A DNA stretch of 64,000 bases, taken from assembly GCF_003194085.1 (NCBI RefSeq), contig NZ_CP023994.1, positions 1,612,001 through 1,676,000 of the forward strand, in the 5' to 3' direction. Positions 25,176 through 33,052 of this stretch are shown in pieces (the stretch's first letter is position 1; the number at the start of each line of letters is the position of its first letter). The notes under the pieces are model-generated. The model was not told the DNA's origin, ran no database searches, and saw only the letters and a list, made by a program, of their open reading frames with translations. Source of the stretch: Aurantimicrobium photophilum (GTDB lineage Bacteria; Actinomycetota; Actinomycetes; Actinomycetales; Microbacteriaceae). The translations under genes and the position numbers were made by a program.

Positions 25176-25655
25176 TTACTTACCGCTGGATTTACGAAGG
25201 CGGGAAACTGCATTACGAACAGCATCCTTGGTGGTGTTCTGCAGATCACCGAAGGCCTGGGTCACCTGGAAAACGGTTGTGGCAGCAGCACTACCGACCG
25301 AGGTTCCCGCTGCAACTACTGCTTCATCAGCAGCTGCGAAGAGACGCTCTTGGCCTGCTTCATCGGCATCGCCGGGGAAGTTCACGCTGAGGAAAGGGAT
25401 CGCCCAGTCTTCGAGCTCTTCCAGCGGTGTGGGGTCGAGGTGGTAGAGACGGTGCTGACCATCTTCACGCACACCTACCAGTCCAGCTTCGCGGAGTACT
25501 TTCAACTGCTTTGAAACAGTGGGCTGGCTCAGGCCAGTGCGTGCTACGAGTTCAGACACACTCATCTCACCCGAGTCAGCAACCAGATTCTCTAAAAGAA
25601 TCTGCAGCATCTCGCGTCGGGTGGAATCTGCGACTACGTCAAAAATGTCAGCCAT
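25176..25655 (-). CDS. ArsR-family winged-helix transcriptional regulator
   Basis: A 159-residue protein. The N-terminal winged helix reads MADIFDVVADSTRREMLQILLE, then VSELVARTGLSQPTVSKQLKVLREAGLVGVREDGQHRLYHLDP, a clear ArsR/HTH_20 pattern. The C-terminal half (from about residue 90) is helical and Ala-rich, with no metal-binding cysteines, so it is unlikely to be a metal sensor. Target unknown. ATG follows TAACCT by 6 nt. Confidence 0.88.
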   Translation of the reverse strand: MADIFDVVADSTRREMLQILLENLVADSGEMSVSELVARTGLSQPTVSKQLKVLREAGLVGVREDGQHRLYHLDPTPLEELEDWAIPFLSVNFPGDADEAGQERLFAAADEAVVAAGTSVGSAAATTVFQVTQAFGDLQNTTKDAVRNAVSRLRKSSGK

Positions 25656-25661
25656 GGAATA

Positions 25662-25667
25662 AGGTTA
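25662..25667 (-). promoter_or_regulatory. -10 box of a leaderless promoter for the ArsR gene
   Basis: Minus-strand TAACCT, 6 nt before the ATG at 25655. Confidence 0.5.
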
Positions 25668-25728
25668 CCGCCCTATATGCACCGCGTAGCATGGGAATGT
25701 CTCAGCACAACTACCAGAGGGGGAAAAG

Positions 25729-27147
25729 ATGGCTACAGAAGGTTCTCAGTCTTTCCCCCCGCAGTTTCGCGAGTGGGTAGAAGGCTTTGCTTCTCGTTCA
25801 CCCTCGCGCTTTGCTCTGTTAGTTTTTGCAACACTTATTGCCGTCTTCACCTTTCTGCTCTCGCAGCCATTTGCCTCAGCTTCAGGTAAAACCACGAATT
25901 TTGCTGACGCACTTTTCTCAGCTGTCTCAACAATTTGCGTCGCTGGGCTGAGCACCGTTGATATGGCGACTTACTGGTCTCCCTTAGGTAATGCAATTGT
26001 CTTTACCGGTACTCAGGTGGGTGCGCTCGGCGTGCTGACACTTGCATCTATTTTGGGTGCAATTATTTCGGGTCGACTAGGTCTTCGTGCCCGCCTGATG
26101 GCAGCAAGCGACACGAACCCTTTGCGTCTGCACAGTGGCCCTGTTTCTGAGGGCCAGGCCATTCGCCTTGGTGAAGTCGGAGGACTACTTGCAACAGTTG
26201 CGTTGAGCCTGGTGATTATCGAGTCCGTGATTGCGGCGCTGATGTTGCCTAGTGTTCTTGCTGCTGGCTACCCACTTGGGGAAAGCATATGGTTTAGCTT
26301 CTACTACTCAGCTATGTCTTTCACCAACACAGGGTTTACGCCGAATGTGGGCGGGCTTGAAATGTTTGCGGGGGACTACTGGTTCCTCACACTCATCATG
26401 GTTGGAGTATTACTGGGAAGCGTCGGTTTCCCCGTCATCTACGCATTGAGTCGCAATCTCAAGAACCCTCGAAAATGGTCGCTGCACGTCAAGATCACTC
26501 TGGTGACCTGGGCCATTTTGTGGGTAGGTGGGGTCATCGCTTATCTCTTGCTCGAACCAGAGAACAGCCTCGTCTTTGCAGGGATGGGGCCAGGTGAATT
26601 GACGTACCAGGCGGCATTCCTCTCCACCATGGCACGATCCGGGGGATTTAACCTGGTCGATATTGGTCAGCTGGACTCCTCCACATTGCTCATGACTGAC
26701 ATGCTCATGTTCATCGGTGGTGGATCAGCTTCTACCGCTGGAGGCATCAAAGTCACTACATTTGCGGTGCTAATTTTGGCCGCTTTGTCTGAAGCACGTG
26801 GACGAAGTTCAATTGAAGCTTTTGGCAGAACTATCCCCCAAGATGTTCTCCGTCTTGCCGTGAGTGTGGGTCTGTGGGGCGCAACCACCGTTGCTGTTGG
26901 TGCGCTCCTTGTTAGTGAATTCACAGACGCCGCATTTGAATACGTACTTTTTGATGTCATTTCTGCTTTTGCCACTGTGGGGATGTCGACTGGTCTGACC
27001 GCGACTCTTCCCGACGAAGGTCTGTACGTCATGTCCATTGTGATGTTCATGGGCAGAGTAGGTACCGTAACCTTGGCTGCTGCCCTTGCGGCATCTCAAG
27101 TGGGACAATTCTTTAGACGCCCCGAAGAAAGGCCCATCGTTGGTTGA
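25729..27147 (+). CDS. Potassium uptake membrane subunit (TrkH/KtrB family)
   Basis: A 472-residue membrane protein with the fourfold M1-P-M2 layout of TrkH/KtrB. P-loop glycines are visible in STICVAGLSTVDM, MSFTNTGFTPN, TMARSGGFNLVD and ATVGMSTGL. The GGGSASTAGGIKVTT segment corresponds to the gating loop region. It imports potassium (and possibly sodium) and needs an RCK subunit, encoded next. It starts from ATG with a GGGGG-type ribosome binding site. Length is close to KtrB (about 450). Confidence 0.93.
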   Translation: MATEGSQSFPPQFREWVEGFASRSPSRFALLVFATLIAVFTFLLSQPFASASGKTTNFADALFSAVSTICVAGLSTVDMATYWSPLGNAIVFTGTQVGALGVLTLASILGAIISGRLGLRARLMAASDTNPLRLHSGPVSEGQAIRLGEVGGLLATVALSLVIIESVIAALMLPSVLAAGYPLGESIWFSFYYSAMSFTNTGFTPNVGGLEMFAGDYWFLTLIMVGVLLGSVGFPVIYALSRNLKNPRKWSLHVKITLVTWAILWVGGVIAYLLLEPENSLVFAGMGPGELTYQAAFLSTMARSGGFNLVDIGQLDSSTLLMTDMLMFIGGGSASTAGGIKVTTFAVLILAALSEARGRSSIEAFGRTIPQDVLRLAVSVGLWGATTVAVGALLVSEFTDAAFEYVLFDVISAFATVGMSTGLTATLPDEGLYVMSIVMFMGRVGTVTLAAALAASQVGQFFRRPEERPIVG

Positions 27148-27811
27148 TCGCAAAAAGAAAGACAATGCCGTTCTGGTTATTGGGCTGGGACGCTTTGGCG
27201 CTGCCACAGCTGGTGAGTTAGACCGTCTCGATAGAGAGGTTCTCGCTGTGGACTCCGACATGGAGTTGGTACAGAAATGGTCAGAACGCGTTACCCACAC
27301 TGTTCAAGCTGATGTCACCAAAATTGAAGCCTTGCAGCAGATTGGTGCACAGGAATTTTCTGTAGCCGTTGTGGCCGTTGGCTCTTCTATCGAAGCTAGC
27401 GTTCTCATCACTGCGAACTTGGTCGATTTGGGTATCCCCGAGATTTGGGCCAAGGCAATCAGCAGATCACACGGTCAGATTCTGGAACGCATTGGTGCTA
27501 CCCATGTCATATATCCAGAAGCGGAAGCCGGCGAGCGTGTTGCCCACTTGTTGAATGGACAAATGTTGGATTTCGTCGAAGTCGACGAAGACTTCGCCAT
27601 CGTGCGGATGTTCCCACCCCGAATTCTTCTTGGCAAGACCCTTGCTCAGGCAGGTATTCGAAACGAATACAAGATTACGACTGTGGGCGTGAAGAAGCCT
27701 GATGAATCCTTTACCTATGCGACTGCAGAGACTCTGATTGCTGAGGGTGATCAGATTTTGGTCTCAGGTCACCCTGCTGACATTGAGAAGTTCGCCGCAC
27801 TTCCTAAGTAG
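27140..27811 (+). CDS. Potassium channel regulatory subunit (TrkA/KtrA, RCK)
   Basis: A 223-residue cytoplasmic ring protein. RCK_N Rossmann motif AVLVIGLGRFGAATAGEL binds ATP/ADP or NAD. RCK_C domain follows from about residue 140 (VEVDEDFAIVRMFPP...ILVSGHPADIEKF). TTG 27140 chosen: it overlaps the trkH stop (TTGGTTGA) with AAAGG 8 nt upstream, and gives the usual KtrA length. An in-frame ATG at 27086 would add 18 unconserved residues. Confidence 0.92.
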   Translation: MVDRKKKDNAVLVIGLGRFGAATAGELDRLDREVLAVDSDMELVQKWSERVTHTVQADVTKIEALQQIGAQEFSVAVVAVGSSIEASVLITANLVDLGIPEIWAKAISRSHGQILERIGATHVIYPEAEAGERVAHLLNGQMLDFVEVDEDFAIVRMFPPRILLGKTLAQAGIRNEYKITTVGVKKPDESFTYATAETLIAEGDQILVSGHPADIEKFAALPK

Positions 27812-27813
27812 TA

Positions 27814-28665
27814 CTACTCGCCGCGAGCCATTTCTTCGGAACGAGCAATGGCTGCCTGCGTTCCCTTGAGCAGGATGCCCTTGATGTCAGCTTCATCGAA
27901 CACGGCGATAGCGCGCTCTGTGCTTCCCTTGGGGCTGGTGACTTGGCGACGTAGCTCTGAGGGTTCTACACCGGACTGGGCCAGTAGTTCCACTGCTCCG
28001 CGGAAGGTGCCCTGCACCATCTTCTCGGCCTGCTCAGCATTGAATCCGTGCTCAAGGGCAACCTTGGTCAGCTGCTCAATGAAGTAGAAGACATAAGCAG
28101 GGCCTGAACCAGAGATGGCACCGAGAGCATCGATCTTGTTCTCGGGAAGAATGATCACTTCTCCCACTGTGCTGAACATCGAGGAAATGAGCTCGAGCTG
28201 CGCGGGGGTGGAGCGAGTGCCTGCTGCAATGCCAGTGACCCCAAGTCCAATCTTGGATGGAGTGTTAGGCATGGTGCGAATAACGGAGACGTGCTCGGGT
28301 AGGTGAGCTTCCATGGTTGCGGTGGTGACACCGGCCGCAACGCTGACCACAATGGCGCCTTCGGCGAGCGCGGGGGAGATCTCATCGAGCAGGTCGGGCA
28401 CCATGGCAGGCTTCACAGCGACGAGCACGATCTGTGCACCGGCAACTGCCTTGCTGTTGGCCTCAGGGTCATTGGCTGTTGCCCAGGCCTGAACTCGTGG
28501 TTCGGTGTCGAACCGGGCAGCGTTCTCGGCGCTGCGGTTCGTCACACGTACCTGCCCGTCCACGCTGACATGGGGAGCTAAGAGGCCGGCCAGGATGGCT
28601 CGTGCCATCGAGCCAGCACCCAGCATCGCGATGGTCGGAAGGGTTACCTGTGTTTTGTCTGTCAC
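27814..28665 (-). CDS. proC: Pyrroline-5-carboxylate reductase
   Basis: A 283-residue NAD(P)H enzyme for the last step of proline synthesis. It has the Rossmann motif IAMLGAGSMARAILAGL, VLVAVKPAMV, RTMPNTPSKIGLGVTGI, and the C-terminal proline-binding segment AISGSGPAYVFYFIEQL followed by VTSPKGSTERAI. GTG start set by TAGAAT 6 nt upstream. It ends 2 nt from the convergent ktrA stop. Confidence 0.95.
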   Translation of the reverse strand: MTDKTQVTLPTIAMLGAGSMARAILAGLLAPHVSVDGQVRVTNRSAENAARFDTEPRVQAWATANDPEANSKAVAGAQIVLVAVKPAMVPDLLDEISPALAEGAIVVSVAAGVTTATMEAHLPEHVSVIRTMPNTPSKIGLGVTGIAAGTRSTPAQLELISSMFSTVGEVIILPENKIDALGAISGSGPAYVFYFIEQLTKVALEHGFNAEQAEKMVQGTFRGAVELLAQSGVEPSELRRQVTSPKGSTERAIAVFDEADIKGILLKGTQAAIARSEEMARGE

Positions 28666-28671
28666 CTGCTC

Positions 28672-28677
28672 ATTCTA
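28672..28677 (-). promoter_or_regulatory. -10 box of a leaderless promoter for proC
   Basis: Minus-strand TAGAAT, 6 nt before the GTG at 28665. Confidence 0.5.
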
Positions 28678-28712
28678 GGATTGGGACACAAGCCAATGAG
28701 GGAGATACGTCG

Positions 28713-29675
28713 ATGAGCCATTCAGGTGGAACCAAAGCAATCGTTGCTGCACTGCTGGCAAACCTCGGTATTGCCGCCACCAAGTTCATTGCATGGGCGT
28801 TCTCCGGAGCTACCTCTCTGCTAGCCGAGGGTGTCCACTCCCTCGCTGACTCCGGTAATCAGCTTCTGTTGTTACTCGGTGGACGCAAGGCAAAGAAACG
28901 TGCTGACGGCAAGCACCCCTTCGGCTATGGCCGTGAGCGCTTCGTCTACGCCTTCGTTGTGTCCATCATCTTGTTCAGCGTGGGTGGCGTCTTCTCTCTC
29001 TATGAAGGAATCCACAAGCTGCAACACCCTGAGCCCATTGAGATGTGGTGGCTGCCCATCTTGGTACTTTCCATTTCGATTGTTCTCGAGAGCTTCTCGC
29101 TCCGCACCGCCATCAAGGAATCTAACCCGCTACGTGGCAATGCATCCTGGTTCCAGTTCATTCGTCACGCTAAGGCACCCGAGCTTCCTGTCGTCCTGCT
29201 CGAGGACACTGCAGCTCTGCTTGGTTTGGTGCTGGCCTTCTTTGGTGTGGGCTTGACGGTCATTACCGGTGACAGTGTCTTCGATGCTCTGGGCACTATT
29301 GCAATTGGTGTGCTGTTGATTATTGTGGCCATCATCTTGGGACTCGAGACCAAGGGTCTGCTTGTCGGTGAAGGCGCCAGCGTTGAGGACGTCCAGGCCA
29401 TCGAGAAGGCCATCATCTCCGGTGGTGAGACCGACGGCATCATTCACATGAAGACCCTCTACCTCGGACCAGATGAGTTCATGGTGGGTGCCAAGCTGGC
29501 ATTCCCCGCAGAGCTCCGCTTCTCTGAAGTGGCAAAATCTATCGACAGTATTGAGACCCGCGTGCGCGAGGCAGTTCCTGCAGCACGTGTGATTTACATT
29601 GAGCCTGATGTTGCACGTCTTGACCGCACCGAATCGGTGGCAACCGATGCCATCGTGATTAAGGGAACCGACTAA
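28713..29675 (+). CDS. Cation diffusion facilitator family metal exporter
   Basis: A 320-residue CDF protein with six predicted helices. Helix 2 carries the metal-site signature LLAEGVHSLADSGNQLLLLLG (HxxxD), followed by RADGKHPFGYGRERFVYAF, typical of the FieF/ZitB-like group. Helix 5 has a similar HxxxD position replaced by TGDSVFDALG, so the second half-site differs. A C-terminal cytoplasmic domain follows. Metal (zinc, iron or manganese) not determined. ATG 28713 preceded by GAGGGAGA; upstream frame overlaps proC. Confidence 0.9.
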   Translation: MSHSGGTKAIVAALLANLGIAATKFIAWAFSGATSLLAEGVHSLADSGNQLLLLLGGRKAKKRADGKHPFGYGRERFVYAFVVSIILFSVGGVFSLYEGIHKLQHPEPIEMWWLPILVLSISIVLESFSLRTAIKESNPLRGNASWFQFIRHAKAPELPVVLLEDTAALLGLVLAFFGVGLTVITGDSVFDALGTIAIGVLLIIVAIILGLETKGLLVGEGASVEDVQAIEKAIISGGETDGIIHMKTLYLGPDEFMVGAKLAFPAELRFSEVAKSIDSIETRVREAVPAARVIYIEPDVARLDRTESVATDAIVIKGTD

Positions 29676-30142
29676 CCCAGCTTCTCTCGGAAGAATTCGG
29701 TCAGGAGCTGACCACATTCTTCGGCCAGCACACCCGAGATCACTTCAACCTGGTGGTTGAGACGGCGGTCTCGTAAGAGGTCAAAGACAGAGCCGGCAGC
29801 TCCGGCTTTCTCATCCCAAGCGCCATAAACAACGGTGGGAATGCGTGCTGCCAGGATTGCTCCGGCACACATCACACAAGGTTCGAGAGTGACCACAAGC
29901 GTGCAGTCGCTGAGGCGCCAGTTGCCAAGTTTCTCTGCCGCAGCACGAATAGCCATCACCTCGGCATGGCCGAGTGGATTTTCATCTCGCTCTTTGGTGT
30001 TGCGTCCGGTGGCAATAACTGTGCCTTCGGCATCAAGAATGACCGCACCCACGGGCACATCATCCGAGTGCGCACAGGCACGTGCTTCCACCAACGCAAG
30101 CTCCATTTGGGCCTTGCGTTCGTGGGATGTGGGAACTGCCAT
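29672..30142 (-). CDS. tadA: tRNA-specific adenosine deaminase
   Basis: A 156-residue zinc enzyme that converts A34 of tRNA-Arg(ACG) to inosine. The zinc site and catalytic Glu are in HAEVMAI (near residue 58) and EPCVMCAGAILAARI (near residue 87). Length matches TadA. The target tRNA is encoded in this window at 43085-43157. It overlaps the convergent CDF gene by 4 nt. Confidence 0.94.
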   Translation of the reverse strand: MAVPTSHERKAQMELALVEARACAHSDDVPVGAVILDAEGTVIATGRNTKERDENPLGHAEVMAIRAAAEKLGNWRLSDCTLVVTLEPCVMCAGAILAARIPTVVYGAWDEKAGAAGSVFDLLRDRRLNHQVEVISGVLAEECGQLLTEFFREKLG

Positions 30143-30148
30143 ACCTCG

Positions 30149-30154
30149 AGCCTA
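30149..30154 (-). promoter_or_regulatory. -10 box of a leaderless promoter for tadA
   Basis: Minus-strand TAGGCT, 6 nt before the ATG at 30142. Confidence 0.5.
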
Positions 30155-30165
30155 TATCCGCATAT

Positions 30166-30196
30166 TTGACAGGGTTTAGCGCAGTCCGGTTAACTT
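30166..30196 (+). promoter_or_regulatory. Promoter of the cysteine-rich leader peptide
   Basis: TTGACA at 30166-30171 and TAACTT at 30191-30196 with a 19-bp spacer. The -10 box is 6 nt before the ATG of the small open frame, the same leaderless spacing seen at other genes here. Confidence 0.5.
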
Positions 30197-30202
30197 ATCT
30201 CT

Positions 30203-30292
30203 ATGACAACTGGCGCTCACACCTTCACTGGTGCTCACGGCATGATGCCCGTGATGAGCTGTGCCTGCCGTCGAATGTGTTGCAGCAACTAA
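30203..30292 (+). CDS. Cysteine-rich leader peptide (possible attenuator)
   Basis: A 29-codon frame: ATG start, then a Thr/Gly/His-rich half, then MSCACRRMCCSN before TAA. Four of the last ten residues are Cys, two adjacent (residues 20, 22, 26, 27). It starts 6 nt behind a -10 box, with a TTGACA further up, and ends 86 nt before the winged-helix regulator gene. Mycobacteria have leaderless cysteine-codon upstream ORFs that sense cysteine by ribosome stalling. This one has the same design but a different downstream gene. Only a weak 5-bp hairpin (30324-30340) is visible after it. Confidence 0.6.
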   Translation: MTTGAHTFTGAHGMMPVMSCACRRMCCSN

Positions 30293-30378
30293 CTCCCGCT
30301 GCATTACCCCTCATTCGACACTCAACACATCGCCCGTGTTAACCCGGCCTGATGTTTATGGCACCACAAAGGATTCCA

Positions 30379-30996
30379 ATGTCAACACCCACCGAACGCC
30401 CTATCCCTAAGGGATTCGCGCTTTATGTCGGCCTCGACGAGGCAACTGCTGCTGAGCGCGGTCTAGACCTGGGCAAGGTTGTGGAAGCTCTCAAGAAGCT
30501 CACCAATGAACTCGTTCCTGGCACCGAAACCTATGCCGCGGTTGCACTTGCTCCTGCCAGCTCACGAGGTCGCCAAGTGGACCTGGTTCGCCTCGCTCTG
30601 CAAGAGCCTTCCGCCGTGGCGAAATACACCCCAGAAGAAGACTTTGAGCCATCTGATGGTGACGGTGGTGTTGTGGTCGACATCTCGCGCAAGCGCGTGC
30701 TGATTGACTACCAAGCGGCGCCGCTGACCTTCAAAGAGTTTGAGCTGCTCCAGTTCCTTGTTGTTCACAAGGGTGAGACGATCAGCCGTGAAGAAATCAT
30801 CAAGGCACTCTGGCGCGAAGATGATCTCGATATCCCCAACGAGCGCACTATCGACGTTCACGTTCGACGTCTACGTTCCAAGCTCGGCCGCTTCGAAGAC
30901 ATCGTGCGCACGGTGCGTGGTGTGGGTTACCGCTATGACACTCACGCTGACGTAACCGTCATGCATGCTGGCACCCCCAGCCCGGATCTTTTCTAA
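30379..30996 (+). CDS. Winged-helix (OmpR-type) transcriptional regulator without receiver domain
   Basis: A 205-residue protein. The C-terminal half (residues about 105-195) is an OmpR/PhoB winged helix: PLTFKEFELLQFLVVHKGETISREEIIKALWRED, then NERTIDVHVRRLRSKLG and VRGVGYRY. The N-terminal 90 residues (PKGFALYVGLDEATAAERGLD...) are not a response-regulator receiver and lack the phospho-Asp pocket. The input signal is therefore unknown. ATG 30379 chosen for its AAAGGA ribosome binding site 5 nt upstream. It lies behind the cysteine-rich leader. Confidence 0.85.
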   Translation: MSTPTERPIPKGFALYVGLDEATAAERGLDLGKVVEALKKLTNELVPGTETYAAVALAPASSRGRQVDLVRLALQEPSAVAKYTPEEDFEPSDGDGGVVVDISRKRVLIDYQAAPLTFKEFELLQFLVVHKGETISREEIIKALWREDDLDIPNERTIDVHVRRLRSKLGRFEDIVRTVRGVGYRYDTHADVTVMHAGTPSPDLF

Positions 30997-31121
30997 AGTT
31001 CTCAGGAAACTTGTAGGAAAAACACTTCCCCACCGTTACCGTTCCGTTATAAAGTGTCATTACGAGCGTTGCTAGCTGTGGCTAACTCGTGAATGTGATT
31101 GCAAAACTCTTGGTGTAATAC

Positions 31122-31156
31122 AAGGGCCGATCGGATGCCTCTTCCGATCGGCCCTT
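31122..31156. terminator. Intrinsic terminator between the regulator gene and phr
   Basis: A perfect 14-bp stem (31122-31135 with 31143-31156), 7-nt loop. It ends the winged-helix transcript and lies just upstream of the phr promoter. The 120 bp before it hold only a bulged hairpin (31062-31091) of no evident role. Confidence 0.8.
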
Positions 31157-31166
31157 ACCTATTGCC

Positions 31167-31172
31167 TAGGCT
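31167..31172 (+). promoter_or_regulatory. -10 box of a leaderless promoter for phr
   Basis: TAGGCT, 6 nt before the ATG at 31179. Confidence 0.5.
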
Positions 31173-31178
31173 GTACTC

Positions 31179-32600
31179 ATGACCTGCTCACTCGTATGGC
31201 TGCGCGACGATCTTCGCGTTGCAGATAACCCCGCTCTTGTTGCTGCGGTAGAACGTGGTGAGCCCGTCGTTGTGGTGTTCATCCTGGATGAAGTTTCTCC
31301 CGGCATTCGCCCCCTGGGCGGCGCAACAAAGTGGTGGCTCCACCACAGTCTCACCGCACTGCGAGACAAGCTTCACCGTCTCGGTGGCGAGCTGATTCTT
31401 CGCCAGGGAGCGGCACCAGACATCATTCGCACCCTCATCCGAGAGACAGGTGCAACTGCTCTCTACTGGAACCGTCGCTATGGCAAGCCCGAGCGCGACA
31501 TGGACGCCAGCATCAAGGACTACGCCAAAGCCTCCGGACTCGAAGCTCACAGTTTCCAGGCCAACCTGTTGTTTGAGCCTTGGACGGTGCGCACCGGAAG
31601 TGGCACTCCCTATACCGTGTTCACTCCGTTCTGGAAGTCCTGCATCAACCGCCCGACTCCACCCAGGCTTCCTGCGCCCACGCCCGAGTCCATCACTTCT
31701 CCGGCAACACTTCCTGACAGTGATGACCTCGATAACTGGAACCTGCTTCCCACCAACCCCAACTGGGCACTTGCGTTCCCCGTTCGCTGGACCGTGGGAG
31801 AAAACGGTGCACATGCTGCACTGGAGCGCTTCTTTGCCAGCCGCATAGATCGTTATGCCAAGGGCAGAGACTTCCCTGCTGAGTATTCGACCAGTGAGCT
31901 CTCTCCCCACCTGCGGTGGGGCGAGATCAGTCCTTTCCAGATCTGGCATGCCACCGATGATTTCCGTCGTGATCACGGCAACTCTGCAGAGTTCTCCACG
32001 AACGCCGCGAAGTTCTTAGCTGAACTGGGATGGCGTGAGTTCAGCTATCACCTGCTTTATCACTGGCCAGATCTGGCCACGGTGAATTTCGATGCGCGCT
32101 TCAACCACTTCCCCTGGGGCGAACCAGATCCAGAGATTCTCGAAGCCTGGCAACAGGGTCGCACCGGCATCCCCATGGTGGACGCCGGTATGCGTGAACT
32201 CTGGCAGACCGGTTACATGCACAACCGTGTGCGCATGATTGCGGCATCCTTCCTGATCAAGAACTTGCTCATTGACTGGCGCGTAGGCGAAGCATGGTTC
32301 TGGGATACCCTCGTCGATGCTGACCCTGCCAGCAATGCTGCCTCCTGGCAGTGGGTTGCCGGCAGCGGTGCTGACGCGGCTCCCTACTTCCGCGTGTTCA
32401 ACCCCGTGCTGCAAGCAGACAAGTTCGACCCGAAGCGGGAATACCTTCACCGCTACCTCGGAGAATATGAACACCCCATGCTTAGCGGATACCCCGAACC
32501 AATCGTGGATCTCCTCGAGTCACGAAACCGTGCACTCGAGGCGTTCAAGACCTTGGCGGATGATCCCCGGAGCATTGCCCCGCCCACCATCGATCTGTAA
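31179..32600 (+). CDS. phr: Deoxyribodipyrimidine photolyase
   Basis: A 473-residue light-driven DNA repair flavoprotein. N-terminal antenna domain starts SLVWLRDDLRVADNPAL. The FAD/DNA-binding C-terminal domain has LSPHLRWGEISPFQ, EFLAELGWREFSYHLLYHWPDL, GRTGIPMVDAGMRELWQTGYMHNRVRMIAASFLIKNLLIDWR and NAASWQWVAGSGADAAPYFRVFNPV, typical of class I CPD photolyases. Length fits (about 470). It is flanked by terminators, so monocistronic. Confidence 0.95.
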   Translation: MTCSLVWLRDDLRVADNPALVAAVERGEPVVVVFILDEVSPGIRPLGGATKWWLHHSLTALRDKLHRLGGELILRQGAAPDIIRTLIRETGATALYWNRRYGKPERDMDASIKDYAKASGLEAHSFQANLLFEPWTVRTGSGTPYTVFTPFWKSCINRPTPPRLPAPTPESITSPATLPDSDDLDNWNLLPTNPNWALAFPVRWTVGENGAHAALERFFASRIDRYAKGRDFPAEYSTSELSPHLRWGEISPFQIWHATDDFRRDHGNSAEFSTNAAKFLAELGWREFSYHLLYHWPDLATVNFDARFNHFPWGEPDPEILEAWQQGRTGIPMVDAGMRELWQTGYMHNRVRMIAASFLIKNLLIDWRVGEAWFWDTLVDADPASNAASWQWVAGSGADAAPYFRVFNPVLQADKFDPKREYLHRYLGEYEHPMLSGYPEPIVDLLESRNRALEAFKTLADDPRSIAPPTIDL

Positions 32601-32604
32601 ACAA

Positions 32605-32643
32605 AAATGCCCCGCTCGTTCGGCAAGAACAAGCGGGGCATTT
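32605..32643. terminator. Intrinsic terminator after phr
   Basis: A 12-bp stem (32605-32616 with 32632-32643) around a loop containing a GTTC/GAAC pair, followed by T-rich sequence. It also faces the convergent rhodanese gene. Confidence 0.85.
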
Positions 32644-32652
32644 CTTTGACTT

Positions 32653-33015
32653 CTATTGAACGATGGCGATGCCCGTTTTGGCCGAGGCATCGTTGACGCC
32701 ACCAGCATCAACAACATTGGTGAAGCCAGAGGCCTTCATGATCTCAACTGCCTGGGCTGAACGGTTTCCAGAACGGCAGTAAACAACATATTCACCATCG
32801 GTGGGGAGCTGGCCCAAAATAGTGCCGAAGTTGGCATCCTGAACATCAATATTCACCGCACCATCAAGGTGGCCTTCGCTGTATTCACTGGGCGTGCGCA
32901 CATCAATGACGATGGTGTTGGAATCCACCGTGATGGGCTCACTTGCGGGAGCGCATGCGGACAACGCAAAGGTTGTCGCAAGAACGAGGGCGAACAGCGC
33001 TAAAAACTTCTTCAT
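32653..33015 (-). CDS. Rhodanese-domain lipoprotein
   Basis: A 120-residue exported sulfurtransferase-like protein. Signal peptide MKKFLALFALVLATTFALSAC with lipobox LSAC. Rhodanese fold follows (IVIDVRTPSEYSEGHLDGAVNID) with active-site loop VVYCRSGNRSAQAV, whose Cys carries the persulfide. ATG 33015 chosen as the start of the signal peptide. A perfect CsoR/CstR-like palindrome lies 15 bp upstream, so expression is probably controlled by copper or persulfide. Confidence 0.9.
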   Translation of the reverse strand: MKKFLALFALVLATTFALSACAPASEPITVDSNTIVIDVRTPSEYSEGHLDGAVNIDVQDANFGTILGQLPTDGEYVVYCRSGNRSAQAVEIMKASGFTNVVDAGGVNDASAKTGIAIVQ

Positions 33016-33029
33016 GTCCACAGAATAGC

Positions 33030-33049
33030 AGATACCCCTGGGGGTATCT
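33030..33049 (-). promoter_or_regulatory. CsoR/CstR-like operator upstream of the rhodanese gene
   Basis: A perfect 20-bp palindrome, AGATACCCC-TG-GGGGTATCT. The TACCCC...GGGGTA core is that of CsoR-family operators. Its position 15-34 bp upstream of the ATG suits a repressor site near the transcription start. Confidence 0.6.
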
Positions 33050-33052
33050 TGC

